Source: Massilia rubra (GTDB lineage: Bacteria > Pseudomonadota > Gammaproteobacteria > Burkholderiales > Burkholderiaceae_D). Taken from it: a stretch of 46,280 nt of DNA. The position numbers were made by a program, and so were the translations under genes. This document shows, piece after piece, positions 39,670-46,280 of the stretch. The notes under the pieces are model-generated. The model saw only the letters and a program-made list of their open reading frames with translations. It ran no database searches and was not told the origin of the DNA. The DNA lies in contig NZ_VUYU01000042.1 in assembly GCF_011682065.1 (NCBI RefSeq), forward strand, positions 1-46,280, read 5' to 3'. Positions within the stretch are counted from its first letter, which is position 1. Each line of letters opens with the position of its first letter.

Positions 39670-39976
39670 CAGCCTGTCTGAGGAAACATCTGGTAACGAT
39701 TCTGCAAGGCATTGTGTTGCGCATCCGACAAGCCGGGCTATGCGGCGGGGCACTTATGCAGCTACACTAAACGTGTCACGCGTCCCGCTGCCCAGAAATG
39801 CGGCGGAAGGACGCTCGCATGACGCCAATGATGGCGTTCATGCCGGAAGATGCGGCAAATTGCGTTGTCATGAGGCAAAATGCATAAATTAGGTTCATCC
39901 GGGTGATGCGCTTAATCGTTAAATCTGGCATGATTGCTTGAGATAAACATCGACGCTCCCCTGCGGCCCCGCACTC
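39670..39976. other. Intergenic region before the TagH-PppA-PpkA-TssQ module
   Basis: No gene is supported here. The last ~100 bases are distinctly AT-rich and presumably hold the promoter for the operon starting at 39977, but I see no hexamer pair good enough to mark. There is no clear terminator for dbpA. Confidence 0.45.
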
Positions 39977-40606
39977 ATGAATAATAACGTCGTGCTTGAT
40001 GACATTGAAACACTGAAGCAGGCTTTCCTGCGTGGCGCCGGCATTCCTGCCGATGCGCTCGGTTCCGGCCTGACGCCGGAGTTAATGGAGCTGATGGGCA
40101 AGCTGATGGCCAGCTCGCTGCAAGGGACGATCGACTTGCTGGCCCTGCGCTCGCTGGTCAAGCAAGAGGTCAAGGCCGATGTCACGATGGTGGTGATGCG
40201 CAACAACAATCCACTCAAATTTTTCCCGGACAGCCAGACCGTGCTGACCCAGATGCTGCGCAAGAAAATGCCCGGCTTCATGGAGCCGCTCGAGTCGCTC
40301 GACGACGCCTACAACGACTTGCGCAGTCATCAAAAAGGCATGGTGGCGGGCACCCGCGCCAGCATGGCCGCCATGATGGCGCGCCTGAAGCCGGAGCTGT
40401 TCGAGACCGAAGTGTCGGGCGGCGGCATGATGGGCACCCTGATTCCCTCGCGCCGCCAGGCCGAGAGCTGGAAGACCTACAAGCAGGCTTACCACACCGC
40501 CGAGGCGGAAACAAAAGACCAGTTCAAGTCGATTTTCGGCCCGGCTTTCCTGGCCGCCTATGAAAAGGAAGTCGAGCGCGCGAATGCCGGCAGCAACAAT
40601 GGTTGA
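39977..40606 (+). CDS. TagH (T6SS FHA-protein) C-terminal domain protein lacking the FHA domain
   Basis: A 209-residue protein that matches only the C-terminal domain of TagH/ImpI. It has AFLRGAGIPADALGSGLTPE, then SLQGTIDLLALRSLVKQEVK, the conserved MRNNNPLKFFPDSQ, DDAYNDLRSHQKGMVAGTRA and KSIFGPAFLAAYEKEVERA. In full TagH proteins an N-terminal FHA domain binds phospho-threonine made by PpkA. Here that domain is absent, and the frame begins at the ATG with no upstream coding that could supply one. The next gene (PppA-like) starts inside its 3' end. This suggests a reduced, dedicated adaptor. The function in secretion control is inferred from family and neighbours. Confidence 0.85.
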   Translation: MNNNVVLDDIETLKQAFLRGAGIPADALGSGLTPELMELMGKLMASSLQGTIDLLALRSLVKQEVKADVTMVVMRNNNPLKFFPDSQTVLTQMLRKKMPGFMEPLESLDDAYNDLRSHQKGMVAGTRASMAAMMARLKPELFETEVSGGGMMGTLIPSRRQAESWKTYKQAYHTAEAETKDQFKSIFGPAFLAAYEKEVERANAGSNNG

Positions 40607-41372
40607 GCGCAATCCGATCCGGCTGGCCTGGACCCGCATCAGCGAAATCGGCATGCGCGCCAGTAACCAGGACGCTGTCGGCGAAGCCCAGCATGGCGAT
40701 ATTTCCTGCTTCATCATCGCGGACGGCGCCGGTGGGCACGAGGGCGGCGAAGTGGCCGCTCATATCGTGGTCGAAGCCATGCTCGAGAAATTCGCCGCCG
40801 CACCGGCCTTCGGGGCCCATGCCTTGCTGTCGTATACGGCCAACGCCATCGCCAGTGTTGCGAAAAACAAACAAACCCAGCCGCAGAACCACGACATGAG
40901 CGCCACCGTGGCCGCCCTGCTGGTGGACCAGGCCAATGCCCACGCTTTATGGGCGCACCTGGGCGACACCCGCGTCTACCTGTTCCGCGACGCGCAACTG
41001 GTCAGCGTCACGCGCGACCACAGCCTGACCCAGCAACTGATCGACGCCGGCTATGCGCGCGCCGAGCAACTGCGCAGCCATCCGCAACGCAACATCCTGT
41101 TCGCGGCGGTCGGCGCCGAAGGCGAAACCCCGGTCGCGCTCGGCGACGGCCCGGTCCAGTTGCTCGACGGCGACGCCTTGCTGGTGTGTAGCGATGGCTT
41201 GTGGGAATGGGTGCACGAAGACGACATGGAACGCACCCTGGCCGAATCGGGCAACAGCGAGCAATGGCTGAGCGCCATGTGCGCGCTGGCCGAGGCGGCG
41301 CTGGAAGGCACCGACAAGGTACGCGACAATTTCTCCGCGTACGCCATCCGTGTCGAGAGCGAGATCGTATGA
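40599..41372 (+). CDS. PP2C-type Ser/Thr phosphatase (PppA-like)
   Basis: A 257-residue metal-dependent phosphatase. Family motifs are present: SNQDAVGEA near the N-terminus, FIIADGAGGHEGGE with the DGxGG metal site, LWAHLGDTRVYLFRD, LLVCSDGLWE and a final DNFSAYAIRV with the conserved Asp. It would reverse phosphorylation by the adjacent kinase. ATG 40599 gives MVERNPIRL, a typical opening; ATG 40584 and 40560 are alternatives. The gene overlaps the TagH-like gene (8 bases at this start) and the kinase (ATGA at 41369-41372), so the whole set is translationally coupled. Confidence 0.9.
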   Translation: MVERNPIRLAWTRISEIGMRASNQDAVGEAQHGDISCFIIADGAGGHEGGEVAAHIVVEAMLEKFAAAPAFGAHALLSYTANAIASVAKNKQTQPQNHDMSATVAALLVDQANAHALWAHLGDTRVYLFRDAQLVSVTRDHSLTQQLIDAGYARAEQLRSHPQRNILFAAVGAEGETPVALGDGPVQLLDGDALLVCSDGLWEWVHEDDMERTLAESGNSEQWLSAMCALAEAALEGTDKVRDNFSAYAIRVESEIV

Positions 41373-43042
41373 ACGCCCTCGCCCCCGGCTCCGAAAACTG
41401 CCTGCCGATCGGCACCCGGCTGGCCGACTTCGAAATCACCGGCGTGCTCGGTGAAGGCGGCTTCGGCATCGTCTACATGGCGTTCGACCATTCGCTGCAG
41501 CGCAGCGTGGCCCTGAAAGAATACATGCCGGGCGTGCTGGCCGCGCGCGCCAGCGACAACAGCATCATGGTGCGTGCCGAACGGCACCAGGAAACCTTCA
41601 ATGTGGGGCTGAAAAGCTTTATCAACGAAGCGCGCTTCCTGGCCCAGTTCGACCACCCGTCGCTGGTCAAGGTCCACCGTTTCTGGGAACAGAACCGCAC
41701 CGCCTACACGGCGATGCAGTATTACGACGGCCGCACGATCAAGGATATTGTCACGCATAGCCCGGAGCTGGTGACCGAAGCGTGGTGTAAAAAGGTAATG
41801 AAGCAGATTCTCGACGCCCTCGAGATGCTGTACACCATGAAAATCCTGCACCGCGACGTTTCGCCGGACAACATCATCGTGCAGGAAAGCGGCGACGCCG
41901 TGCTGCTCGACTTCGGCTCGGCGCGCCAGATCATCGGCGACCGCACGCGCGGCCTGACCGTGATCCTGAAACCCGGCTATGCGCCGGTGGAACAGTACGC
42001 CGGCGACGCCTCGCTCGACCAGGGTCCGTACACTGACATCTACGCGCTGGCCGCGGTGATGTTTTTTGCCATCATCAAGGAACCGCCCGCGACCTCGATC
42101 GCACGCATGGTGCGCGATCCGGTCAAGCCGCTGGCCGAACGCGGCCTGCCCGGCTATGGCCAAGAATTCCTGGCGGCCATCGACAAGGGCCTGGCCGTGC
42201 TGGCGCAAGACCGCCCGCAAACCATCGACGCCTTCCGCGCGTTGCTGGGCATCGACACCAGCGGCGAAGCGCCGCGCGCCCGCCCCACTGGGCCGGCCCA
42301 GCGCTTCGCCACGATCGACCGCTTGCCGGACGCTACTGCCAGCGCCAGCACCGGTCCCGTGCCGGCCACTGGGGCCGAGGGCGCGCCGCCCAAGCCAAAC
42401 CTGTCGAAGTCGCCCGGCTCGTCGTCGAAACAAGATCCGCTGGCCAAGTCCTCGCGCCGTCCGAAGCCGGAGGTGGCCGACAAAGCCGCCAAACCGGTCA
42501 AGCCGGCCAAAAAGGGCTTGCCGGCCTGGACCGGCATTGCCGCGTCCGGCGTGGTGATGGTTGCGGCGATCGGCGTGGGCCTGTATTCGCTGCTGTCCAA
42601 GCCGTCCGACACCATCATGGTCGCGCCGGCCCAGCCCCAGCCCGCCATGCCCGCCGCCGTCCTGCCGCCGCCGGCAGCCATACCGGCGCCAGTGGCTGCG
42701 GTAACCCCGCCGGCCGAACCGCCTGTGCCGGCCGAGACCGTTGTCGCCGATGCGACCGTGCCGACCGAGGGCGTCGCTGCCGCCGATGTGCTGGCCGAGC
42801 CGGTGCCGGAAGCGGCGCCGGAATCGTTCAATTACAAGCTGTCGATCAAGCCATGGGGCACCATCTATGTCGATGGCAAAGAGGCGGGCGTGACGCCGCC
42901 CCTGAAAAAACTGACCCTGGCCGCCGGCAAGCACAAAATCCGGATCGCCAATCCCGGTTTCCAGGATTTCACGGTCAATCTCGACACCAGCAAAAACAAG
43001 TCACGCACGATTGAACATGATTTCACAGCGCAGCCTAAATAA
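41369..43042 (+). CDS. Transmembrane Ser/Thr protein kinase with C-terminal PEGA domain (PpkA-like)
   Basis: A 557-residue eukaryotic-like kinase. The kinase domain (~20-290) has the glycine loop GEGGFG (28-33), catalytic Lys50 in VALKEY, catalytic loop HRDVSPDN starting at H161 (Lys of HRDxKPxN replaced by Ser), DFG at 181-183, and GYAPVEQY in place of APE. A Pro/Lys-rich linker leads to a single transmembrane helix GIAASGVVMVAAIGVGLYSL (~388-410). A Pro/Ala-rich stalk follows, then a PEGA domain (~491-540: SIKPWGTIYVDGKEAGVTPP), likely periplasmic. The layout is a sensor kinase with the catalytic part inside and PEGA outside. With PppA and TagH it forms the T6SS threonine phosphorylation pathway. 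Confidence 0.92.
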   Translation: MNALAPGSENCLPIGTRLADFEITGVLGEGGFGIVYMAFDHSLQRSVALKEYMPGVLAARASDNSIMVRAERHQETFNVGLKSFINEARFLAQFDHPSLVKVHRFWEQNRTAYTAMQYYDGRTIKDIVTHSPELVTEAWCKKVMKQILDALEMLYTMKILHRDVSPDNIIVQESGDAVLLDFGSARQIIGDRTRGLTVILKPGYAPVEQYAGDASLDQGPYTDIYALAAVMFFAIIKEPPATSIARMVRDPVKPLAERGLPGYGQEFLAAIDKGLAVLAQDRPQTIDAFRALLGIDTSGEAPRARPTGPAQRFATIDRLPDATASASTGPVPATGAEGAPPKPNLSKSPGSSSKQDPLAKSSRRPKPEVADKAAKPVKPAKKGLPAWTGIAASGVVMVAAIGVGLYSLLSKPSDTIMVAPAQPQPAMPAAVLPPPAAIPAPVAAVTPPAEPPVPAETVVADATVPTEGVAAADVLAEPVPEAAPESFNYKLSIKPWGTIYVDGKEAGVTPPLKKLTLAAGKHKIRIANPGFQDFTVNLDTSKNKSRTIEHDFTAQPK

Positions 43043-43060
43043 ACGCATTAAGATCGAGGC

Positions 43061-43525
43061 ATGAACCGATCCCAACACTTTCTGATGTACGCCGCACTGG
43101 CCGGCAGCCTCGCGCTGTCCGGCTGCGTCACCCCTGAAGCGCCGAGCAAGCCGAGCGCGGCCGCCAAGCCGAGCACCCCGCGCACGCCCACGCCACGCCC
43201 GCCCACGCCCGTGGTCCCGGCCACCCAGGCGCCCAACAGCGACCAGGTGGCGCTGAGCGAAGGCATCGAGCTGTATAACCAGGGTGCGTACAACGACGCC
43301 ATCAAGCGTCTCGGCGCGGCCGATGTCAGCGGCGGCTCGAAGGCCAACCAGGTGATCGCGCACAAGTACATTGCCTTCAGCTACTGCGTGACCTCGCGCC
43401 CGGCGCCGTGCCGCCAGCATTTCGACAAAGCCTTCAAGCTCGATCCGTCCTTTGCGCTGGCGCCCGGCGAAAGCGGGCATCCGCTGTGGGGGCCGGTGTT
43501 CGCCAAGGCCAAAAAAGCCAAGTAA
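43061..43525 (+). CDS. TssQ-like T6SS-associated lipoprotein
   Basis: A 154-residue lipoprotein. The lipobox LALSGC gives lipidated Cys22 (+2 residue Val, so outer-membrane sorting is possible). A Pro/Thr-rich tether (~25-55) precedes a TPR-like helical domain: LSEGIELYNQGAYNDAIKRL, VIAHKYIAFSYCVT, RQHFDKAFKLDPSF and HPLWGPVF. The pattern with paired Cys (SYCV, APCRQ) and GHPLWGPVF fits the TssQ family of lipoproteins found with T6SS loci in Burkholderiales. It lies 18 bases after the kinase gene, with GAGG as ribosome binding site. It is the last gene of the module, as a terminator follows. Confidence 0.85.
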   Translation: MNRSQHFLMYAALAGSLALSGCVTPEAPSKPSAAAKPSTPRTPTPRPPTPVVPATQAPNSDQVALSEGIELYNQGAYNDAIKRLGAADVSGGSKANQVIAHKYIAFSYCVTSRPAPCRQHFDKAFKLDPSFALAPGESGHPLWGPVFAKAKKAK

Positions 43526-43541
43526 GCACATCATAACGACC

Positions 43542-43576
43542 AAAAAAAACGCTGCCCATGAGGCAGCGTTTTTTTT
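43542..43576. terminator. Bidirectional terminator between tssQ-like gene and efp
   Basis: The perfect stem AACGCTGCC / GGCAGCGTT with loop CATGA is flanked by an eight-A run on the left and an eight-T run on the right. It serves transcripts from both strands: tssQ-like (ending 43525) and efp (ending 43592). Confidence 0.92.
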
Positions 43577-43591
43577 GGAGCAGCGGCGTGA

Positions 43592-44167
43592 TCAGTTACG
43601 GACGACGCGCTTGTACTCGTTGGTGCGGGTGTCGATCTCGATGACGTCGTCGGTGCTGACGAACAGTGGCACCTGGACCGAGTGGCTGTGCGCTTCGATT
43701 GCGTTCTCGAGCTTGGCTTCTTTCAGGACGTTGCCCGACGTATTGCCTTTGACTGCTGGCTCGGAGTAAGCAACCTTGCGTGCGATCGTGGTTGGCAGCT
43801 CGACCGAGATGGCCTTGCCGTCGTAGAACACGGCTTCGCATTCCATGCCGTCTTTCAGGTAATGCAGTGCATCGCCCAGGTTTTCTTCTTCGATTTCGTA
43901 CTGGTTGTATTCAGTATCCATGAAGACGAACAGCGGATCGGCGAAGTACGAGTACGTCACTGGCTTTTTGTCCAGCACGACGACGTCGAACTTGTCGTCG
44001 CCACGGAAAACGTTTTCCATCGGGCTGTTGTTCAGAAGATTCTTCATCTTCCATTTGTAGGTGAAGCCCGTGCGGCTCGAGCCGTTGACATCGGAACGCA
44101 ACACGATCATAGGCTTGCTGTCAACCATAATGATGTTGCCAACACGAATTTCTTTTGCAGGTTTCAT
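43592..44167 (-). CDS. efp: Elongation factor P (EarP-type)
   Basis: A 191-residue translation factor that rescues ribosomes stalled at consecutive prolines. It has the three beta-barrel domains of bacterial EF-P, with the conserved loop [14 protein letters not shown]. The residue at the loop tip is Arg32, not Lys. Arg32 is the site that EarP modifies with rhamnose, so the earP gene upstream fits precisely. Other blocks are [27 protein letters not shown] and the C-terminal [18 protein letters not shown]. It is convergent with the tssQ-like gene across a shared terminator. Confidence 0.98.
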   Translation of the reverse strand: MKPAKEIRVGNIIMVDSKPMIVLRSDVNGSSRTGFTYKWKMKNLLNNSPMENVFRGDDKFDVVVLDKKPVTYSYFADPLFVFMDTEYNQYEIEEENLGDALHYLKDGMECEAVFYDGKAISVELPTTIARKVAYSEPAVKGNTSGNVLKEAKLENAIEAHSHSVQVPLFVSTDDVIEIDTRTNEYKRVVRN

Positions 44168-44285
44168 AAAGAGTGTACGTAAAAAGTGGGTTGCATAAAA
44201 ATCATCTGTCGCCTGCTGGCATGACGCCGGAAGCTCACGTTTGATCGAGGTAAAAATACGTTAGAAATTAACCGAATATTGTACC

Positions 44286-45461
44286 TTATCCGGGCCGTGA
44301 TGACCTAAGCGAAGAGGCAAAGTTCAGCAAATTACTGGTGAGGTCTCCGTTTGCCAACATCTGGCGCCGCCATTCGTCGGCATGCGCATGCAGTTCCGGC
44401 AAAGCGGTGCAAAAGGCCGGCCACAGCGGCGCCGGATCGGGCGCGTCCGGGATGGCGCCGTTCCAGCACAGCGAGAGCGCGGACAGGCTGTCGAGGCCGC
44501 TGGCGTAGCGCCCTAAAAAGGCGCGCAGCTTCTTGTGGTGCAAATTCTCGTCTTGCGGGTAGATATGCCAGACAAACGGGCGCCCGGCCCACTGCGCCCG
44601 CACGAAGGAATCTTCTCCGCGCACGAAGTTCAGGTCGCACGCCCACAGCAGGCGGTCGTAGTCGGGCTGGGCGACGAAGGGCAGCACGCGCACGGTCAGT
44701 GCGCCGCAAGTGCGGGACGCGCCGGGATCGGCAGGCGCTTGCAGGAAACTTTCTACCGCGTCGCGTGCGACGCCGTCGGGCACCAGGCAGGTGATGGCGT
44801 GCGAGCCGCCCTGCCAGGCCGCGAACAGCTGCGCGACCGGCGCGTGCGGATAGCAGAACAGCGAAATCTTCGTCGACGCCATTTCTTGTTCGGTGACGCC
44901 GAGATTCGCCAGAAATTCGGCCATCGTGGCGGGATCTTCCTGGAACTGGCGGCGTTCGTCGTCGAGCGTCGCCTCGCGCATCAAGCCGCCGGTTTTGGCG
45001 GTGAAGCCAGGGAAGAAGAAATGTTTCGTCAGCGGCAGGCGCGGATGGGACGATGGCAAGGTGTGGCAGCCTTCGACCCATTCTTCGGCCGTCAAGCCTT
45101 CCAGGTTGAACCAGACCGGACGCGGTTCGCACTGCGCCATGGCGGTGATATAGCCGGGCGGGATGTCGCAGGCGAAAAATTCGATGACGATGTCGGCGAT
45201 GTCGCCAAGGGTGAAGGCACCATCCTGGTCGGCCCAGTGGCGCACTTCCACACCGCCCACCCGCTGGAGCGCGGCGGCGGGGTCGATCTCGGGGCAAATG
45301 CGCTGAAAACTTTGCAGGTCGTCGACCCACAGGGTGACCGCGATGCCGTGTTCGCGCCGGAGTTGGCGCGCCAGGCGCCAACAGATGCCAATATCGCCGT
45401 AATTATCGACGACGCGGCAGAACAGGGCGAGGGTGAGTGCGGGTTTGTTGGCGAGGGGCAT
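44286..45461 (-). CDS. earP: EF-P arginine rhamnosyltransferase EarP
   Basis: Transfers rhamnose from dTDP-beta-L-rhamnose to Arg32 of EF-P, inverting the anomer; needed for full EF-P activity. It is 391 residues, a GT-B fold. The N-terminal motif CRVVDNYGDIGICWRL contains D19 and D23, which match the catalytic aspartates known in Pseudomonas (D13, D17). The C-terminal half has LNFVRGEDSFVRAQWAGRP followed by FVWHIYPQ, which contains the nucleotide-sugar binding Glu of the RGEDS motif. It lies directly upstream of efp on the same strand, the standard arrangement in betaproteobacteria. The 118 bp between the two genes may carry a second promoter for efp. Confidence 0.96.
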   Translation of the reverse strand: MPLANKPALTLALFCRVVDNYGDIGICWRLARQLRREHGIAVTLWVDDLQSFQRICPEIDPAAALQRVGGVEVRHWADQDGAFTLGDIADIVIEFFACDIPPGYITAMAQCEPRPVWFNLEGLTAEEWVEGCHTLPSSHPRLPLTKHFFFPGFTAKTGGLMREATLDDERRQFQEDPATMAEFLANLGVTEQEMASTKISLFCYPHAPVAQLFAAWQGGSHAITCLVPDGVARDAVESFLQAPADPGASRTCGALTVRVLPFVAQPDYDRLLWACDLNFVRGEDSFVRAQWAGRPFVWHIYPQDENLHHKKLRAFLGRYASGLDSLSALSLCWNGAIPDAPDPAPLWPAFCTALPELHAHADEWRRQMLANGDLTSNLLNFASSLRSSRPG

Positions 45462-45503
45462 GTCGGTTGTCGGAATAGTTGGGTAAAGCTGCTGCCGGTG
45501 GCT

Positions 45504-45824
45504 CCGTCATCCGCGCGCAGGCGGAGACCCAAGTTCGGTGAGCCATCGACTGCGCCATGAACTTGGGTACACGCCTGCGCGCGTACGACGTGCTTGATCC
45601 CGCTGGCCTAAAAACCGTCGTCCTCGCGCAGGCGGGGACCCAGGTTCGGCGAGCCATCGACTGCGCTACGACCTTGGGTGCCCGCCTGCGCGGGCACGAC
45701 GTGCTTAATGCCGCTAACCTAAAAACCGTCGTCCCCGCGCAGGCGGGGACCCAAGTTCGGTGAGCCATCGACTGCGCCATGAACTCGGGTGCCCGCCTGC
45801 GCGGGCACGACGTGCTTGATGCCG
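45504..45824. repeat. Three tandem 111-bp repeat units with internal inverted repeats
   Basis: Units start at 45504, 45615 and 45726, exactly 111 bases apart, and the third is cut short at its end. Each has a left arm of the type CGTCGTCCCCGCGCAGGCGG, a conserved centre (GAGCCATCGACTGCG) and a right arm that is its near reverse complement (GCCCGCCTGCGCGGGCACGA). The core resembles the 36-bp repeat at 12068. Because 111 is a multiple of three, the array stays open in a minus-strand frame; that frame is not a gene. The 421 bases between earP and the first tRNA hold only this array and a tRNA terminator. Confidence 0.9.
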
Positions 45825-45849
45825 CATCAACGGATCGATCGCACAATGC

Positions 45850-45871
45850 AAAAAGCCGCACAAGGCGGCTT
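45850..45871 (-). terminator. Terminator of the tRNA cluster
   Basis: On the minus strand, AAGCCGC / GCGGCTT with a five-base loop is followed by five T. It lies just past the last tRNA-Glu. Confidence 0.85.
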
Positions 45872-45882
45872 CTCACACTTAC

Positions 45883-45958
45883 TGGCGTCCCCAAGGGGAT
45901 TCGAACCCCTGTACTCACCGTGAAAGGGTGATGTCCTAGGCCTCTAGACGATGGGGAC
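45883..45958 (-). tRNA. tRNA-Glu (UUC), copy 1
   Basis: A 76-base cloverleaf with encoded CCA. The anticodon loop reads CTTTCAC (anticodon TTC). The acceptor GTCCCCA pairs with TGGGGAC. It appears identical to the second copy at 46155-46230. Confidence 0.97.
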
Positions 45959-45970
45959 CTGAACTGTTGT

Positions 45971-45990
45971 CAGGTAGTGGCAACTACCTG
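45971..45990. repeat. tRNA-spacer hairpin, copy 1
   Basis: CAGGTAGT / ACTACCTG with loop GGCA lies immediately upstream of tRNA-Glu copy 1 in the direction of transcription. A near-identical hairpin stands in the same position before copy 2. Confidence 0.75.
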
Positions 45991-46013
45991 CAATGTACGA
46001 CTACATCAAAACT

Positions 46014-46089
<76 letters not shown>

Positions 46090-46154
46090 CATGTAACGCG
46101 AACTACTCTGCGCTGGAATAACAAAGAACCGTTTTCACGACCCTCTGGTAAAAC

Positions 46155-46230
46155 TGGCGTCCCCAAGGGGATTCGAACCCCTGTACTCACCGTGAAAGGG
46201 TGATGTCCTAGGCCTCTAGACGATGGGGAC
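46155..46230 (-). tRNA. tRNA-Glu (UUC), copy 2
   Basis: A second tRNA-Glu with encoded CCA; it appears identical in sequence to the copy at 45883-45958 and has the same anticodon TTC. With tRNA-Ala between them, the three genes form a Glu-Ala-Glu cluster read on the minus strand, possibly one transcript ending at the terminator at 45850. Confidence 0.97.
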
Positions 46231-46243
46231 CCGGTACTGCAAT

Positions 46244-46263
46244 CAGGTAGTGGCATCTACCTG
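46244..46263. repeat. tRNA-spacer hairpin, copy 2
   Basis: CAGGTAG / CTACCTG with a six-base loop, the counterpart of the hairpin at 45971 before the second tRNA-Glu. It supports duplication of tRNA plus leader, or a conserved processing site. Confidence 0.75.
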
Positions 46264-46280
46264 CAACACATTACAACTGC

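Noticed and set aside
45504-45824. CRISPR array
   Set aside because: Only three units, each 111 bases with conserved centres and no variable spacers, and no cas genes; it is a tandem inverted-repeat element.
45403-45918. Minus-strand frame with repeats of the type SCPRRRAPKFMAQSMAHRTW
   Set aside because: It is the translation of the tandem 111-bp DNA repeats, whose length is a multiple of three; it overlaps a tRNA and has no domain.

Overview
The window is high-GC DNA from a betaproteobacterium, most likely Oxalobacteraceae (Massilia/Telluria/Janthinobacterium type). This rests on strongly GC3-biased coding, a PEP-CTERM secreted metalloprotease, an EF-P with arginine at position 32 next to its rhamnosyltransferase EarP, a TssQ-type lipoprotein, and dispersed repeats of the CGTCATTCCCGCG type. 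No species call is possible from sequence reading alone. The first ~110 bases are almost pure C and look like a contig-end artefact.

Layout. 0.16-3.7 kb: RraA-like aldolase, a GNAT-like protein, and a divergent MFS transporter/AraC regulator pair. 3.8-5.9 kb: a tightly coupled minus-strand operon (questin-oxidase-like protein plus two paralogous secreted proteins of unknown family, joined by ATGA overlaps). 6.1-8.5 kb: large HPII-type catalase. 8.8-12 kb: a membrane-anchored coiled-coil response regulator and a PEP-CTERM metalloprotease. 12.2-17.6 kb: ClpB with a readable sigma-32 promoter, divergent from an exported M1 aminopeptidase. 17.6-22.3 kb: YiaA-like protein, fluoride channel CrcB, MoaE, DUF349 protein, hemerythrin-like protein. 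22.6-27.3 kb: a four-PAS diguanylate cyclase with a broken or cryptic N-terminus, a small membrane protein, and a purple-acid-phosphatase-like enzyme.

27.4-29.0 kb is a lower-GC islet with an orphan Imm22-like immunity gene and a VapC toxin preceded by an unusually long antitoxin candidate. 29.2-34.2 kb holds sbcDC. 34.2-39.7 kb carries several small conserved-looking genes, a DUF5610-type protein, a class I methyltransferase overlapping a periplasmic solute-binding protein, initiator tRNA-fMet, and the DEAD-box helicase DbpA.

39.9-43.5 kb is a compact four-gene module: an FHA-less TagH C-terminal domain protein, a PP2C phosphatase, a transmembrane Ser/Thr kinase with a PEGA domain, and a TssQ-like lipoprotein. 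These are the type VI secretion phospho-switch components without any secretion apparatus in view, and I consider this the most interesting system here. A shared bidirectional terminator separates it from efp and earP. The window ends with three tandem 111-bp inverted-repeat units and a tRNA Glu-Ala-Glu cluster that seems to have arisen by duplication.
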